From the NCBI RefSeq assembly GCF_004803795.1, contig NZ_CP012543.1, forward strand, positions 186,001 through 250,000: DNA of 64,000 nt, written 5' to 3'. The translations under genes and the position numbers were made by a program. This DNA is from Campylobacter rectus (lineage in GTDB: Bacteria > Campylobacterota > Campylobacteria > Campylobacterales > Campylobacteraceae). A model generated the notes under the pieces. That model was not told where the DNA came from. It ran no database searches and saw only the letters and a list, made by a program, of their open reading frames with translations. The number at the start of each line of letters is the position of its first letter. The stretch's first letter is position 1. Below, in pieces: positions 46,339 to 56,857 of the stretch.

Positions 46339-47469
46339 CTAAACCCTGCAGCCTTGCGGCGTGTCAAAGCTCTTTAAAACCTCAAAAAGCGCGTCCGCGA
46401 CGAAATTTGCGTCCTCTAGACTCATACACTGATGGCACGGGATGCTAAGCTCGGCGGCGTAAAAATCCTCGGCGCTAGGAACCCAGATATCACCGTAGCG
46501 CTCGCGGTAAAAGCTAAATTTATAAGTCGGCTTGTAGTGTACCTGCACGCCGATGCCGCGCGCGTGAAGGGCGGCAAAGATGTCCTCTTTGGCGCACCAG
46601 AACTGGCGAAATAGCAAGATAGGGTAGAGGTGGCGCGAACTAACGACGCCGTCAGGTAACTTGATGGTACTAAAATACGGGTTTTTCTCAAATTTTTCGT
46701 CGTAAAATTTAGCGATTTTCTCGCGCACCGCGATGGTTTCGTCTAGCCTTTTTAGCTGATTTAGTCCTAGCGCGCAGGCGACGTCGGGCAAGCGGTAGTT
46801 GTAGCCAAGCACCGTCTGGTCGCTGTCCCAGAGGCGTTTTTTGGCTATGCCGTGCGAGCGGTAGAGGCGTGCTAGGCGTGCGATCTCGTCGTCGTTAGTA
46901 GCTAGGGCGCCGCCCTCAAACGTCGTTAGCGGCTTAACGGGGTGAAAGCTAAAAATGCTAACGTCCGCTTTTGCGCCGACTTTGACGCCGCTTAGCCCGC
47001 TACCCAGCGCATGCGAAGCGTCGTCAAGCACCTTTATGCCGCGCTCGCGGGCTAGTTTTAGGATGGCGTCTAAATTTACGGGATTGCCGCCAAAATCAAC
47101 CGCCGTTATGACTTTGGTTTTAGGCGTGATGAGGCTTGCTAGCGCGTTTTCGTCGATATTTCCATCAAATTTAACGGGCGCGAATTTAACCTCCGCTCCC
47201 GCCATTAGCGCCGCATTTGCCGTCGCCGCAAACGTAATGGGAGTCGTTACGACCTCGTCGCCCTCTCGCACGCCTAGCGCAAGATATGCGACGTGAAGTG
47301 CGCTCGTCGCCGAGTTCATCGCAACGACGTGCTTTACGCCGACGTATTTTGCGATCGCTTGCTCAAATTCGCCGACCTTGTCGCCTCCTGTTAGGATATC
47401 GTCTTTTAGGGCGCTCACGACGGCAGCTATGTCGGAGTCGGTGATTTGTTGTCTGCTGTAGGGTATCAT
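46339..47469 (-). CDS. pseC: UDP-4-amino-4,6-dideoxy-N-acetyl-altrosamine transaminase
   Basis: PLP-dependent aminotransferase (DegT/DnrJ/EryC1 family), second step of pseudaminic acid synthesis. 376 residues. MNSATSALHVAYLALGV; DDASHALGS; the PLP Lys in FSFHPVKPLTTFEGGAL; GYNYRLPDVACALG; HYKPTYKFSFY. GGACAAAA before ATG acts as ribosome binding site, with a structured repeat immediately upstream of it. Confidence 0.94.
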   Translation of the reverse strand: MIPYSRQQITDSDIAAVVSALKDDILTGGDKVGEFEQAIAKYVGVKHVVAMNSATSALHVAYLALGVREGDEVVTTPITFAATANAALMAGAEVKFAPVKFDGNIDENALASLITPKTKVITAVDFGGNPVNLDAILKLARERGIKVLDDASHALGSGLSGVKVGAKADVSIFSFHPVKPLTTFEGGALATNDDEIARLARLYRSHGIAKKRLWDSDQTVLGYNYRLPDVACALGLNQLKRLDETIAVREKIAKFYDEKFEKNPYFSTIKLPDGVVSSRHLYPILLFRQFWCAKEDIFAALHARGIGVQVHYKPTYKFSFYRERYGDIWVPSAEDFYAAELSIPCHQCMSLEDANFVADALFEVLKSFDTPQGCRV

Positions 47470-47483
47470 TTTTGTCCTTTTTT

Positions 47484-47624
47484 CGGCTTGTCTTTATTGA
47501 GGCTTGTCTTTTTCTGCTATACGTCGTTAAATTTAAAATTTTCTCGGTCACGTATTTTATATACGCTCCCTCGCAAATTTTAAATTTACCTCGTCTAAGC
47601 AAAAAATACTTTGCCTTGCTTTTC
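47484..47624 (+). repeat. Gene-boundary structured repeat, type 1
   Basis: CGGCTTGTCTTTATTGAGGC, then a second GGCTTGTC, CTATACGTCGTT, arm TAAATTTAAAATTT (47528-47541), TCGGTCAC, apex CGTAT-TTTAT-ATACG, GCTCCC, arm AAATTTTAAATTTA (47575-47588), CCTCGTCTA, AAAATACTTTGCCTTG. The first CGGCTTGTC lies 15 nt upstream of the pseC start. It separates pseB from pseC. Confidence 0.8.
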
Positions 47625-47668
47625 TAAAATTTCAGATTTCGGCTCAAATTTTATAAATTTCGGCCAAA

Positions 47669-48667
<999 letters not shown>

Positions 48668-48681
48668 TTATTTTTGCCTTT

Positions 48682-48998
48682 CGCGGCTTGTCTTTTGATT
48701 TTATACTTTGTTGCTCGCTTCTTTGGCTTCAGTTGCGGTCGCAAGCTAAGCGACGGTAGCGAACGCAGTAAAGCTAAGTAAAAAATAAAAACAGTTCGCC
48801 GTTTATTTAAATTTTATGCAGTCGGAGCAAAAACCGTGCCTTAAATTTTATTCAAATTTTAGCTCGTTAAATTTAATTGGAGCGTAGTATTTTGAGATGA
48901 TTTTTGGGGTTGCGCAGATAAAATTTAGCGTAGGCTGGACAAGTAGTCCGCCGAGCTAAATTTTAGCCAGCTCCGCAAAAAGCACTCAAAAGACAAGC
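48682..48998. repeat. Type 1 end fragment plus type 2 structured repeat
   Basis: Left: GCGGCTTGTC...TATACTTTGTTG at about 48682-48711 faces the pseB start. Right, on the minus strand: a complete type 2 copy (about 48880-48998) whose GCTTGTCTTTTGAGTGC end touches the dcd stop. Its stem is TAAAATTTAGC (48919-48929) with GCTAAATTTTA (48955-48965), apex GGAC-AAGTA-GTCC at 48937-48949. Between them is AAATTT-rich sequence with GCGACGGTAGCGAACGCAGT, a module also seen near 11370. Confidence 0.72.
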
Positions 48999-49000
48999 TT

Positions 49001-49561
49001 TTATTTCAAAATCCTAGGCAGGGTTATCCCCTCCTGCGCCTGATACTTTCCTCCCTTGTCCGCATACGTCACTTCACACGGCTCGTCGCCCTCGATAAAC
49101 AGCACCTGCGCGATGCCTTCGTTCGCGTAGATTTTAGCCGGCAGCGGCGTCGTATTTGAGATTTCGATCGTGATGTGCCCTTTAAATCCGGGCTCAAAAG
49201 GCGTGACGTTTACGATGATACCGCAGCGAGCGTAGGTGCTTTTGCCTAGACAGATGGCTAGCACGTTACCCGGCATATTAAAATACTCGATCGTGCGCGC
49301 TAGAGCGAATGAATTGGGCGGAACGATACACACGTCGCCTTTAAAGTCCACCACGTTTTTTTCGTCGAAATTTTTTGGATCGACCACGGTGCCGCCGATA
49401 TTCGTAAAGATTTTAAACTCGTCGCCCACGCGGATATCGTAGCCGTAGCTGGACACTCCGTAGCTCACCACGCCGCGTCCGACTTGCTCCTCGGCAAACG
49501 GCACTATCATCGCCTTTTCGTGCGACATTTTGCGTATCCAGCTGTCAGATTTCAGCCCCAT
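49001..49561 (-). CDS. dcd: dCTP deaminase
   Basis: Deaminates dCTP to dUTP for thymidylate supply. 186 residues, usual length. Motifs: [67 protein letters not shown] with the catalytic Glu, and GIAQVLF. Monofunctional form expected. Minus strand, upstream of and in the same direction as pseB, with a repeat between. Confidence 0.94.
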   Translation of the reverse strand: MGLKSDSWIRKMSHEKAMIVPFAEEQVGRGVVSYGVSSYGYDIRVGDEFKIFTNIGGTVVDPKNFDEKNVVDFKGDVCIVPPNSFALARTIEYFNMPGNVLAICLGKSTYARCGIIVNVTPFEPGFKGHITIEISNTTPLPAKIYANEGIAQVLFIEGDEPCEVTYADKGGKYQAQEGITLPRILK

Positions 49562-49714
49562 TTTTTACCTTTATTTTAAATTTACGCGATTATAACATAT
49601 TTTAAATTTACGTAAAATTTGAGCGCTATTTTATATTAAAATTTTGGTCAAATTCGAACGCTCGGTTAGCAGATTTTCTTATTTTTTATAATTAATCTTT
49701 AAATTAAAGCTAAG

Positions 49715-49720
49715 TATAAT
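49715..49720 (+). promoter_or_regulatory. -10 box of the autotransporter gene
   Basis: TATAAT in an AT-rich stretch (CTAAGTATAATAATGC), about 40 nt before the start codon; no convincing -35, as is usual in Campylobacter. Confidence 0.55.
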
Positions 49721-49759
49721 AATGCATTTTTTTAATTCTTTTAAATGAAAGGAAAAACA

Positions 49760-52700
49760 ATGTATTTAATTATGCCGCGTAAATTTGTAAATTTACGCAG
49801 TAACAAGGGCTCAAATTTGCCTCTCTCGGCGCTAACTTGCCTGCTACTGGCGACGAGCGGAGCTTACGCTTACACCGAGGTCGGCGTATCCGGAAACACA
49901 TCCAGTTGGGAGAGTGCGGAGTATAAAAAAGACTGGGGTCTAGTCTCTATGAACGCCTCCACGGCTTACGCGCTAGGCTTTAACGGCAGCGGCGTGAAGA
50001 TAGGCGTTATGGATTCGGGCGTGCTTTTGAGCCATCCGGAGTTTCAAGACGGCAGGATCCACGTCGTAAAAAGTAGCGGAACATATAGTAAAAACGGTAT
50101 GATGTATCCTGATACCGCGTATGGAAATTCGCCCTTTAAAGCAGGCTCTAGTAGCGAATACGACGAAACAAATAAGGGCGAATTTAAAAAGGGCGATAAA
50201 TTTGATATAGACGGGCGGTGGGTAGCCGGCGTAAACGATAGTCACGGCACTCACGTGGGCGGCACTATGGCCGCTAGCAGAGACGGCAGCGGTATGCACG
50301 GCGTAGCGTTTAAAGCACAGCTATACTCCGCAAATACCGGCGGCAACGACGGTATGACTTACGGCCCTAATCAAGATTATAATTTTTTTCTTAAAGGTTA
50401 CGAGGCGTTAGCGGATGCCGGCGCGAAAGTGATAAACAATAGCTGGGGCTCAAACAGAAAAGTAAATTCGGCTTTTAAAGGCGCGACCGGATATAAACCG
50501 TCTTATGGTTTAAGACATATAGACGAATATAATACCGACATTAGGGATACTAACGGCGTTACCGAGACCAATAACGCAAAAGATCATATGTATCTAAAAG
50601 ATATAAATGCAGCCAAAAAAGCCTACTATCAGTTTGTTACGAGCGGTGAAAAAAGCTTTATAGACGCCGCTTATGAGGTAGCCGTTAAAAGACGGGTCAT
50701 TCAAGTATTTACAGCCGGCAACAGAAGCTTTATGGCTGAATCTTTTACGCGTGCGGCATTGCCGTATTTCAGGCCCGATGCGGAGAAATATTGGATAAAC
50801 GTTACGGGACAAAACGGCACTGCGGGCTATCCTAACGGTAGTAACAGATCCGGCCAAGTAAGCGATGCGCAGCGGTTTAATCTCGCAGGAAATTCCAAAT
50901 GGTGGACGATCGCTGCACCGGCTGCGGAAGTTTATTCCTCAACCGTCGATCTGAAAACCAAACAAGCTTCATATGCCAGCTGGGGCGGCACGTCTATGGC
51001 CGCTCCGCACGTAAGCGGCGCACTCGGAGTCATATTTCAGCGCTATCCGTATATGAGTGCGGCGCAGGTTCGTGACACGATGCTTACTACGGCTCGACAA
51101 AGGACGCTAAGAGCAGGTCATGGCTCCGGCGGTATGCTCGAGCGTTGGGGTAGCGACGGAGAGGGCGTGCCTAGTAAGGTTTGGGGTTGGGGTATACTTG
51201 ACCTAGGCAAGGCGATGTTCGGTCCGGGGCAGTTTTTAGGAAACTTCGACGTTACGATGAATCAAAACGATATCTGGACAAATAACATTTCAGACGTCGC
51301 CATTAAATTTAGAAAAACCGAGGATGATAGCGACGCTGCGGCTTGGGCGGCTAGGAAAGCGGTTCTTAACGCTAAGCCGAATTTGAGCGCGGAAGAAAAG
51401 GCCGAGATGACCTTTGAAACCGCAAGGCAGCAGGCTAGAGCCGCAAGAGCGGCGGAGGGCTATGAAGGCTCGCTAACTAAAAGAGGAGACGGCGCTTTGA
51501 CTCTCGCCGGAGATAATAGCTTTACCGGAGCGGTCAATATATACGGCGGTAAAATCTCGGCCCTAAATCAATCAATCTCATCTTCAAGAAGCGTAAACGT
51601 CCATAAGGGCGGCGAATTTGAGGTTTTAAACGCTATTACTTACAAAACCCCAAGCGCCGGCGGTTTCGTGAGTACGACCAAGACAAGCGATGCTACGCAA
51701 GTTAATGCTACTATAAACAAAGGCGGCTCATTTGTAATTAACGACGGCGCTCATAATCTAAATTTAACCTTTAAAGAGGGCTCTTTATTGAAGGCTGCGA
51801 TGTTATCAAGCGCCGAGCTTGCAAATTTGGCGGCAAATCCGAATCTAAAGAAAACCGTAAGCGCGAGCGGAAGCTTCACGGGGGCAAATTTAGCCAACGT
51901 CGAGGATAGCTACGCGTTTTTTAAAACAACTAAAGAAGCTACGACTAACTCAAATTTAGCTCTTTCTTTACAAAAAGGCAAAAGTATGGAGGAGGTAGCT
52001 TCTACTAGCGCCGAGAAGTCGTTTGCGAGATTAGTCGAGGCAAATCCGGGTAGCGCTATATATTCATCTATGCTAGGAGCTACTCATAGCGTAGCGGCGG
52101 CCTACTTTAGCGCCTTTTCAAATGATTTGGACTTCAAAGCGCAAAACAACTCCGCTATAGACTCGTTTATGCTAGCAAATTCGGTTAAAAACAAAAACGG
52201 AGCTAAAAGAGCCGATATCGGCGCCGGAGTCGAGCTTTGGCTACTTAGCGGCGCTAGCAGAGTGACTTCGGGTAGCAACGCCGGCGGCAGACTGGGCACG
52301 AACGCATTTACGAATTTAGTAGGCGTTGATTTTCTAGCGGGCGATAGCTCGAAAGCGGGAGTATTCGTAGGGCTTGGCAGAACTAATCACAAGCTAGGCG
52401 ATAGCAAAGCGGTCAAAAGCAAAGACGCGCATGCTGGTATCTACGGCGATATAGGGCTTGATCCTATCAAAATCAGCCTAGGCGCTATCTACTCGAAATT
52501 TGATCAAGAAAAAAGAGTCGTTAGCTCATACGCTCCTTTGGCTTACGAGTATAAAGACGCCGACGCGTCCGTTATCAGCGCATATGCGCAGATCGCCTAC
52601 GCGGGACTAAGCTATGAAAACGGCTTTAGCTTAGAGCCTTATGCGGGGCTAACCTATATCCGCGCCAAAAATGACGATGTGGCAAATTCTTTAGTGCAGA

Positions 52701-53029
52701 TTAAAAATGAGGATAGAGACCTGCAAATCGCGAGTTTGGGCGTAAAACCTAGCATCGCATTTAGTATGGACGGCATAAGTCTAGTCGCAAAAGCCGATGT
52801 GGCCTACAACCGCTTCTTCGGCGATAAAACCCCGAGCGCTCATATGAACGTAACCGGCCTTGGCGCAACTAAACTAAAGGGCGAAAAGCTAAAAGATATA
52901 GCCACTACCGAGCTCGGTATAGAGGCTGCATTTACTAAAAACTTTAGAATAGGTCTTGGCTACGTAGGAGCATACGGCAGCAACGTAAAATCAAACGGCG
53001 TAAATGCTAAGTTTAGTTGGGCGTTTTAA
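49760..53029 (+). CDS. Subtilisin-family (S8) autotransporter protease
   Basis: A secreted surface protease of 1089 residues. Start MYLIMPRKFVNL follows GAAAGGAAAAAC; a start 5 codons upstream would place this site inside the gene. Signal peptide to SGAYA near 36. S8 triad: Asp85 in IGVMDSGV, His162 in NDSHGTHVGG, Ser412 in GGTSMAAPHVSG. An autotransporter-associated repeat (GDGALTLAGDNSFTGAVNIY) near 575-590 begins the passenger stalk, and a C-terminal beta-barrel covers about 815-1089, ending in Phe (FSWAF). Comparable in layout to NalP and SphB1, which release other surface proteins; its own targets are unknown. Confidence 0.92.
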   Translation: MYLIMPRKFVNLRSNKGSNLPLSALTCLLLATSGAYAYTEVGVSGNTSSWESAEYKKDWGLVSMNASTAYALGFNGSGVKIGVMDSGVLLSHPEFQDGRIHVVKSSGTYSKNGMMYPDTAYGNSPFKAGSSSEYDETNKGEFKKGDKFDIDGRWVAGVNDSHGTHVGGTMAASRDGSGMHGVAFKAQLYSANTGGNDGMTYGPNQDYNFFLKGYEALADAGAKVINNSWGSNRKVNSAFKGATGYKPSYGLRHIDEYNTDIRDTNGVTETNNAKDHMYLKDINAAKKAYYQFVTSGEKSFIDAAYEVAVKRRVIQVFTAGNRSFMAESFTRAALPYFRPDAEKYWINVTGQNGTAGYPNGSNRSGQVSDAQRFNLAGNSKWWTIAAPAAEVYSSTVDLKTKQASYASWGGTSMAAPHVSGALGVIFQRYPYMSAAQVRDTMLTTARQRTLRAGHGSGGMLERWGSDGEGVPSKVWGWGILDLGKAMFGPGQFLGNFDVTMNQNDIWTNNISDVAIKFRKTEDDSDAAAWAARKAVLNAKPNLSAEEKAEMTFETARQQARAARAAEGYEGSLTKRGDGALTLAGDNSFTGAVNIYGGKISALNQSISSSRSVNVHKGGEFEVLNAITYKTPSAGGFVSTTKTSDATQVNATINKGGSFVINDGAHNLNLTFKEGSLLKAAMLSSAELANLAANPNLKKTVSASGSFTGANLANVEDSYAFFKTTKEATTNSNLALSLQKGKSMEEVASTSAEKSFARLVEANPGSAIYSSMLGATHSVAAAYFSAFSNDLDFKAQNNSAIDSFMLANSVKNKNGAKRADIGAGVELWLLSGASRVTSGSNAGGRLGTNAFTNLVGVDFLAGDSSKAGVFVGLGRTNHKLGDSKAVKSKDAHAGIYGDIGLDPIKISLGAIYSKFDQEKRVVSSYAPLAYEYKDADASVISAYAQIAYAGLSYENGFSLEPYAGLTYIRAKNDDVANSLVQIKNEDRDLQIASLGVKPSIAFSMDGISLVAKADVAYNRFFGDKTPSAHMNVTGLGATKLKGEKLKDIATTELGIEAAFTKNFRIGLGYVGAYGSNVKSNGVNAKFSWAF

Positions 53030-53276
53030 CGATTTTGCGGATTAACGGCGCAAATTTAATCAATAGCGAGCTAAATTTATTTGGCTCGCGACAGGTTAAA
53101 TTTGACTTGTTTTTACAAATTTGCCGCATTTTTGAAAGGAGCAAATTTTGTCTTTGAAATGCGGCTTATAAATTATTATTTTACTTCTTTTAATGTTATA
53201 TTTCGCTCGGGTATTTTATACATATATAAGAATATATTTCATAAAATTACTAAATTTTATTTTCAAGGAGAATTTT

Positions 53277-53978
53277 ATGAAAAAATTATTACTCGTTTCT
53301 CTCGCGGCCGCGATCGCCTTTTGTGGTGAAAATTTGCTCGTGGGTGCGGGCGGCGGATACAAAAAGCCGGTCAGCGAAGTGATAGAAAATCTCAAAAAAG
53401 AGGGCGTGCAGATCGAGGGCGCCTTTGCAAATTTAGGACAAATAACCATCCAAGCCAAAGAGGGCAAGATGGCGGTGATCGTGGGCGACGAGGCGTTTTT
53501 GAAAAAAACGGATCTTGAGATCAAAGCTTACGAGCGCATCGGCAAGGGCGCTCTCGTGCTGGTCACGCCAAAGGGCAAGCAGATAAAAGATGCCGGCGAG
53601 CTAAAAAATCTCGCCAAAATCGCGATGCCGGACGCCAAAAAAGCGATTTACGGCGTGAGGACGACGGAGTTTTTGAAAAACTCGGGGCTTGAGGCGGATC
53701 TCGGGTCTAAAATTCTACCCGTCGCAGGCGTGCCGCAAGTCGTAGCCTACGTCATAAACGGCGAGGTGGATGCGGGATTTATCAACTCGACCGAAGCCGT
53801 GGCCAGAGCGGGTGAGTTCGGTAGTATGATTTATATCGATGAGGCGCTTTACAGCCCTGTTTTCATCTCGGCGGCGAAACTTCCGGCGTGCGAGGGCAAC
53901 GAGGCTTGCGCTAAATTTTTAGACGAGTTAAAAACTCCTCGCTCAAAAGAAATTTTCACTAAATTCGGACTGAAGTGA
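53277..53978 (+). CDS. modA: Molybdate-type ABC transporter substrate-binding protein
   Basis: 233 residues. Signal peptide MKKLLLVSLAAAIAF with a Cys at 16 that does not fit a good lipobox. ModA-like segments: LLVGAGGGYKKPVSEVIENL, AFANLGQITIQ, VLVTPKGKQI, GVPQVVAYVINGEVDAGFIN and AKLPACEG. It is the binding protein for an oxyanion, molybdate or tungstate. A CAAGGAGA ribosome binding site fixes this start; a longer frame upstream is not needed. modB follows after 730 nt of non-coding DNA. Confidence 0.85.
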   Translation: MKKLLLVSLAAAIAFCGENLLVGAGGGYKKPVSEVIENLKKEGVQIEGAFANLGQITIQAKEGKMAVIVGDEAFLKKTDLEIKAYERIGKGALVLVTPKGKQIKDAGELKNLAKIAMPDAKKAIYGVRTTEFLKNSGLEADLGSKILPVAGVPQVVAYVINGEVDAGFINSTEAVARAGEFGSMIYIDEALYSPVFISAAKLPACEGNEACAKFLDELKTPRSKEIFTKFGLK

Positions 53979-54710
53979 TTTAAATTCGGCGGGCGCGTTA
54001 GTATGGTCAAATTTGGATTTGGCGGTCGGCGACGCGTCCAAATTCGCTGCCGAATTTGGCGGTAAATTTGCGCTGGCGGGCGAAAAACTTGAAGTAGCCG
54101 CAAAGCTCGGTTTGCCGTTAGGTGCGGCTATTTTTGGGTTCGCACGGCAAGCGGAGCGTAAAATTTGCGTTTTATCCGCTAAATTTAAGATCTGAGATTA
54201 GGCGGTAAATTTAAAAACCGACACGGTAAAACCGTTTAAATTTACCGCGCAAAGCAGTCAAAATTTAAAGAAGTGCAAATTCGGATTTTGCGGACGAAAC
54301 CTATCAAATTTTACGCTCTGATCGGTAAAATCGGCGATTTGCCAAGCGGCTAAATTTGCCCGCTCGGCTCGGTAAATTTTAAGAAAATTACAGCGGAGGG
54401 AGCGTAAAATTTAGTCTTAAATTTACAGGCGAAAATTTAGGTCAAATTTGGCACCGACAATAAATTTATCGGCTCCGGTTTTATGAGTTTAAAAATCGGT
54501 TTTTAACAAATTTCGGCTCTAGGCGTAGATGATTTGAGCGAGTTTAAAATTTAAGCCGAATTTTAAAATCCCGCCGGCTGTTCGCGTCCATAAATTTATC
54601 AAAATTTCGCTATAAATCGGGCGCCGAATTTAGCTAAATATCAAAATTTTGCTTACGGAATTTCTCCAAACCCAAACAAAAAGTAAAATTTAACGTAAAA
54701 AGGAAAAAAT
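53979..54710. other. Non-coding stretch between modA and modB
   Basis: About 0.7 kb, very rich in AAATTT and its variants; short frames such as 54013-54195 have no ribosome binding site. Nothing resembling an ABC ATPase remains. Transporter genes are normally tightly packed, so this gap is unusual. Confidence 0.5.
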
Positions 54711-55376
54711 TTGCAAGAACTCTCGTGGCTTGTTCACCCCTTGCTTTTAAGTGCCAAAACGCTTGCCATTACCTTTGTATTGCTACTATTTTTAGGGCTT
54801 GGCGCGGCTTATTTCTTGGCGTTTTATCGCGGCAGATTTAAGGCTCTTTTGGAAGCGGCCGTGATGTTTCCGCTCATTTTTCCGCCCATTGCCACGGGAT
54901 TTTTGCTGCTTTATATTTTGGGACGAAACGGCGCTCTCGGTAAGGCGCTAAATTTGCAGATCGTCTTTAGCTTTTCAGCCCTCGTTATCGCTTCGTTTTT
55001 AGCGGGTTTGCCGCTGTTTGTAAAGCCCGTTCAAAGCGCGCTTGAAAGCCTGCCTAAAAGCCTAATCGAAGCAGGCCAAAGTCTAGGCAAAAATCGCCTG
55101 GAAATCGCGCTTTTTATCCTTATACCAAACGTCTTTAAAAGCGTCGTTTCGGCGCTCGTTTTGGCTCTGGCTCGCGGGCTTGGCGAGGTCGGCATCACGC
55201 TGATGCTAGGCGGCAACATCGTGGGCAAAACCGATACCGTTTCGCTAGCGATCTACAACGCCGTTTATGACGGAGAGAATGAGCGCGCGCTCATTTTAAG
55301 CTTGATTTTGGTCGTGCTTAGCTTGGTGCTTTTCGGGTTTATAAATTTTCTCGAGCGAGCTAAAAAGAGCTGTTAA
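54711..55376 (+). CDS. modB: Molybdate ABC transporter permease
   Basis: 221 residues, about five membrane segments. The cytoplasmic EAA loop for ATPase contact is present: LIEAGQSLGKNRLEIALFIL then GLGEVGITLMLGGNI. Starts with TTG (AAAGGAAAAAAT before it); no ATG fits. Forms a molybdate or tungstate importer with ModA, but no modC lies within the window, so it must pair with a distant ATPase or be inactive. Confidence 0.88.
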   Translation: MQELSWLVHPLLLSAKTLAITFVLLLFLGLGAAYFLAFYRGRFKALLEAAVMFPLIFPPIATGFLLLYILGRNGALGKALNLQIVFSFSALVIASFLAGLPLFVKPVQSALESLPKSLIEAGQSLGKNRLEIALFILIPNVFKSVVSALVLALARGLGEVGITLMLGGNIVGKTDTVSLAIYNAVYDGENERALILSLILVVLSLVLFGFINFLERAKKSC

Positions 55377-55440
55377 ATTTTCTACTTTAAACAGAATGAA
55401 ATACAAATTTAACCTTTAAAATAAAATTTAAGCAAATTGA

Positions 55441-55458
55441 TATATATATATATATATA
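55441..55458. repeat. (TA)9 microsatellite overlapping a promoter
   Basis: Nine TA units directly followed by AT, giving a TATAAT at 55455-55460. TTGATA at 55437-55442 precedes it. The spacing between these two boxes is 12 nt and depends on repeat number. Confidence 0.7.
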
Positions 55459-55491
55459 ATTCCTATATTCTAGATGAATTTAGGAAAAAAT

Positions 55492-56160
55492 ATGAACGAA
55501 ATTTCAATAAATAGTTTGCTTAAAAATATCAAAGATGATCCAAATTGCGACTTTGCAGAAAGATTTCTCCAAAGCTACCTCGCGCTTAGCTTTGGAGCAA
55601 TGAGTAAAAGTGAAATAGACATATTGGTTTTTCATTTGTTGTCTAGGTATTTGGGTGAGAAAAGCAACTACGAAATCTCAAATTTACTAAAAATAAGCGA
55701 AAATCGCGTAAAAACCTTAAGATTAAACGCTCATCTAAGATACGGAGATACAAACAATCCAAATATTCTAAGCAATGTTTTAAAAAAGATAAAAGAAAAT
55801 TTACAAAACATTGAATCTGATAGCAAAACCGCAACTATAACAATATCTGTTGAAAACCCTGTAGAAAAAAGAGAAATTTTACGAAGATTAAAAGAGATGG
55901 GGCAGAGTGCTGATTTCAGCTTTAACGATGAGCTTTTAAAGATAAAGCTAACTGCGGTATTTGCACTGCTTTTCGAGGATGAGGAGATTATAAAGCATAT
56001 TGTTCAAAATGAGATAAAAGACAAATCGTTGCAAGATAGGCTCATGCTAAAATCTCTAACGCCAAAGCAAAAGCTGGGTAAATTTTTAGAATTTGCAAAT
56101 AAGCATAGCAATCTAGCCTCTCTCGCAATAGACATGATAAGCAAGATACTAAAATCTTAA
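55492..56160 (+). CDS. Hypothetical protein with HTH-like region, AT-rich island
   Basis: 222 residues from MNEISINSLLKNIKDD, chosen because AGGAAAAAAT precedes it; an in-frame start 6 codons upstream lacks a site. Residues about 60-80 (YEISNLLKISENRVKTLRLN) look like a helix-turn-helix; the rest is helical and Lys-rich. No family recognised. Base use is markedly more AT-rich than in the neighbouring metabolic genes, suggesting acquisition. The (TA)9 repeat lies in its promoter region. Confidence 0.7.
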   Translation: MNEISINSLLKNIKDDPNCDFAERFLQSYLALSFGAMSKSEIDILVFHLLSRYLGEKSNYEISNLLKISENRVKTLRLNAHLRYGDTNNPNILSNVLKKIKENLQNIESDSKTATITISVENPVEKREILRRLKEMGQSADFSFNDELLKIKLTAVFALLFEDEEIIKHIVQNEIKDKSLQDRLMLKSLTPKQKLGKFLEFANKHSNLASLAIDMISKILKS

Positions 56161-56241
56161 AGGCAAGGAGTGAATAAAAAATCATAAATTTATTTTTACC
56201 GATAAGAAATGCAAGCAAAAAATAAAAATAAGGATGAAAAA

Positions 56242-56847
56242 ATGAAAAATACTAAAATTTTATGTAAGGCTGCAATAGTAGGAGGTTTGCTTTTAGGAAC
56301 AGGCGGGCTTTATGCCGTCGAAGCGCCAAAGATAAGCCTTAAACAATCGAAAAATATGATGGATATGATGGTAAATGTACTTTCTATTGTCTCTACTGAC
56401 AATGATACCAAAATCAATGATATCATAGTAAATAGGGGCAACTGTCCTATTGAGAAGTATGGTGGGGTAGATTATGAAAAAGCGAAGGCTTATGCCGATA
56501 AATATCCTGAAAACGCAAAGATAGCTACAAAAGAAGAACAAAATCGTTCGTTTTTTTCTGATAAATATCCCGTCTTTTTGGATGATCATAAATTTGTGTT
56601 GTATTTATATACAAAAGATGGCAATAGCGTGATGGCAAAGCCTGGTGTTCGTAAAAACGATAAAAAAACGGAAGCATACCTAGATAGCTTAACGGACGAA
56701 GCTCGAGAAATATATGAGAATAAACTTCCCGTAGTGAAAAATTTTGGAGAGAGATTTGATATAGAGCTTGGTTGTTCATTTAACGATGTGCTAGAGATCG
56801 TCATAAGCACTGATGGCGGTGATTTTAAATATGAGACAAACAAGTAG
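56242..56847 (+). CDS. Hypothetical exported protein
   Basis: 201 residues from MKNTKILCKAAIVGGLLLGT, with a signal peptide ending GLYA near residue 25. The mature part is hydrophilic with a YLYTKDGNSVMAKPGVRKND segment and two Cys (in NRGNCPIEKYG and ELGCSFND) that could form a disulfide. AAGGATG precedes ATG. No family recognised. AT-rich like both neighbours; 10 nt before the next gene. Confidence 0.72.
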   Translation: MKNTKILCKAAIVGGLLLGTGGLYAVEAPKISLKQSKNMMDMMVNVLSIVSTDNDTKINDIIVNRGNCPIEKYGGVDYEKAKAYADKYPENAKIATKEEQNRSFFSDKYPVFLDDHKFVLYLYTKDGNSVMAKPGVRKNDKKTEAYLDSLTDEAREIYENKLPVVKNFGERFDIELGCSFNDVLEIVISTDGGDFKYETNK

Positions 56848-56857
56848 GGGGTAAAAA

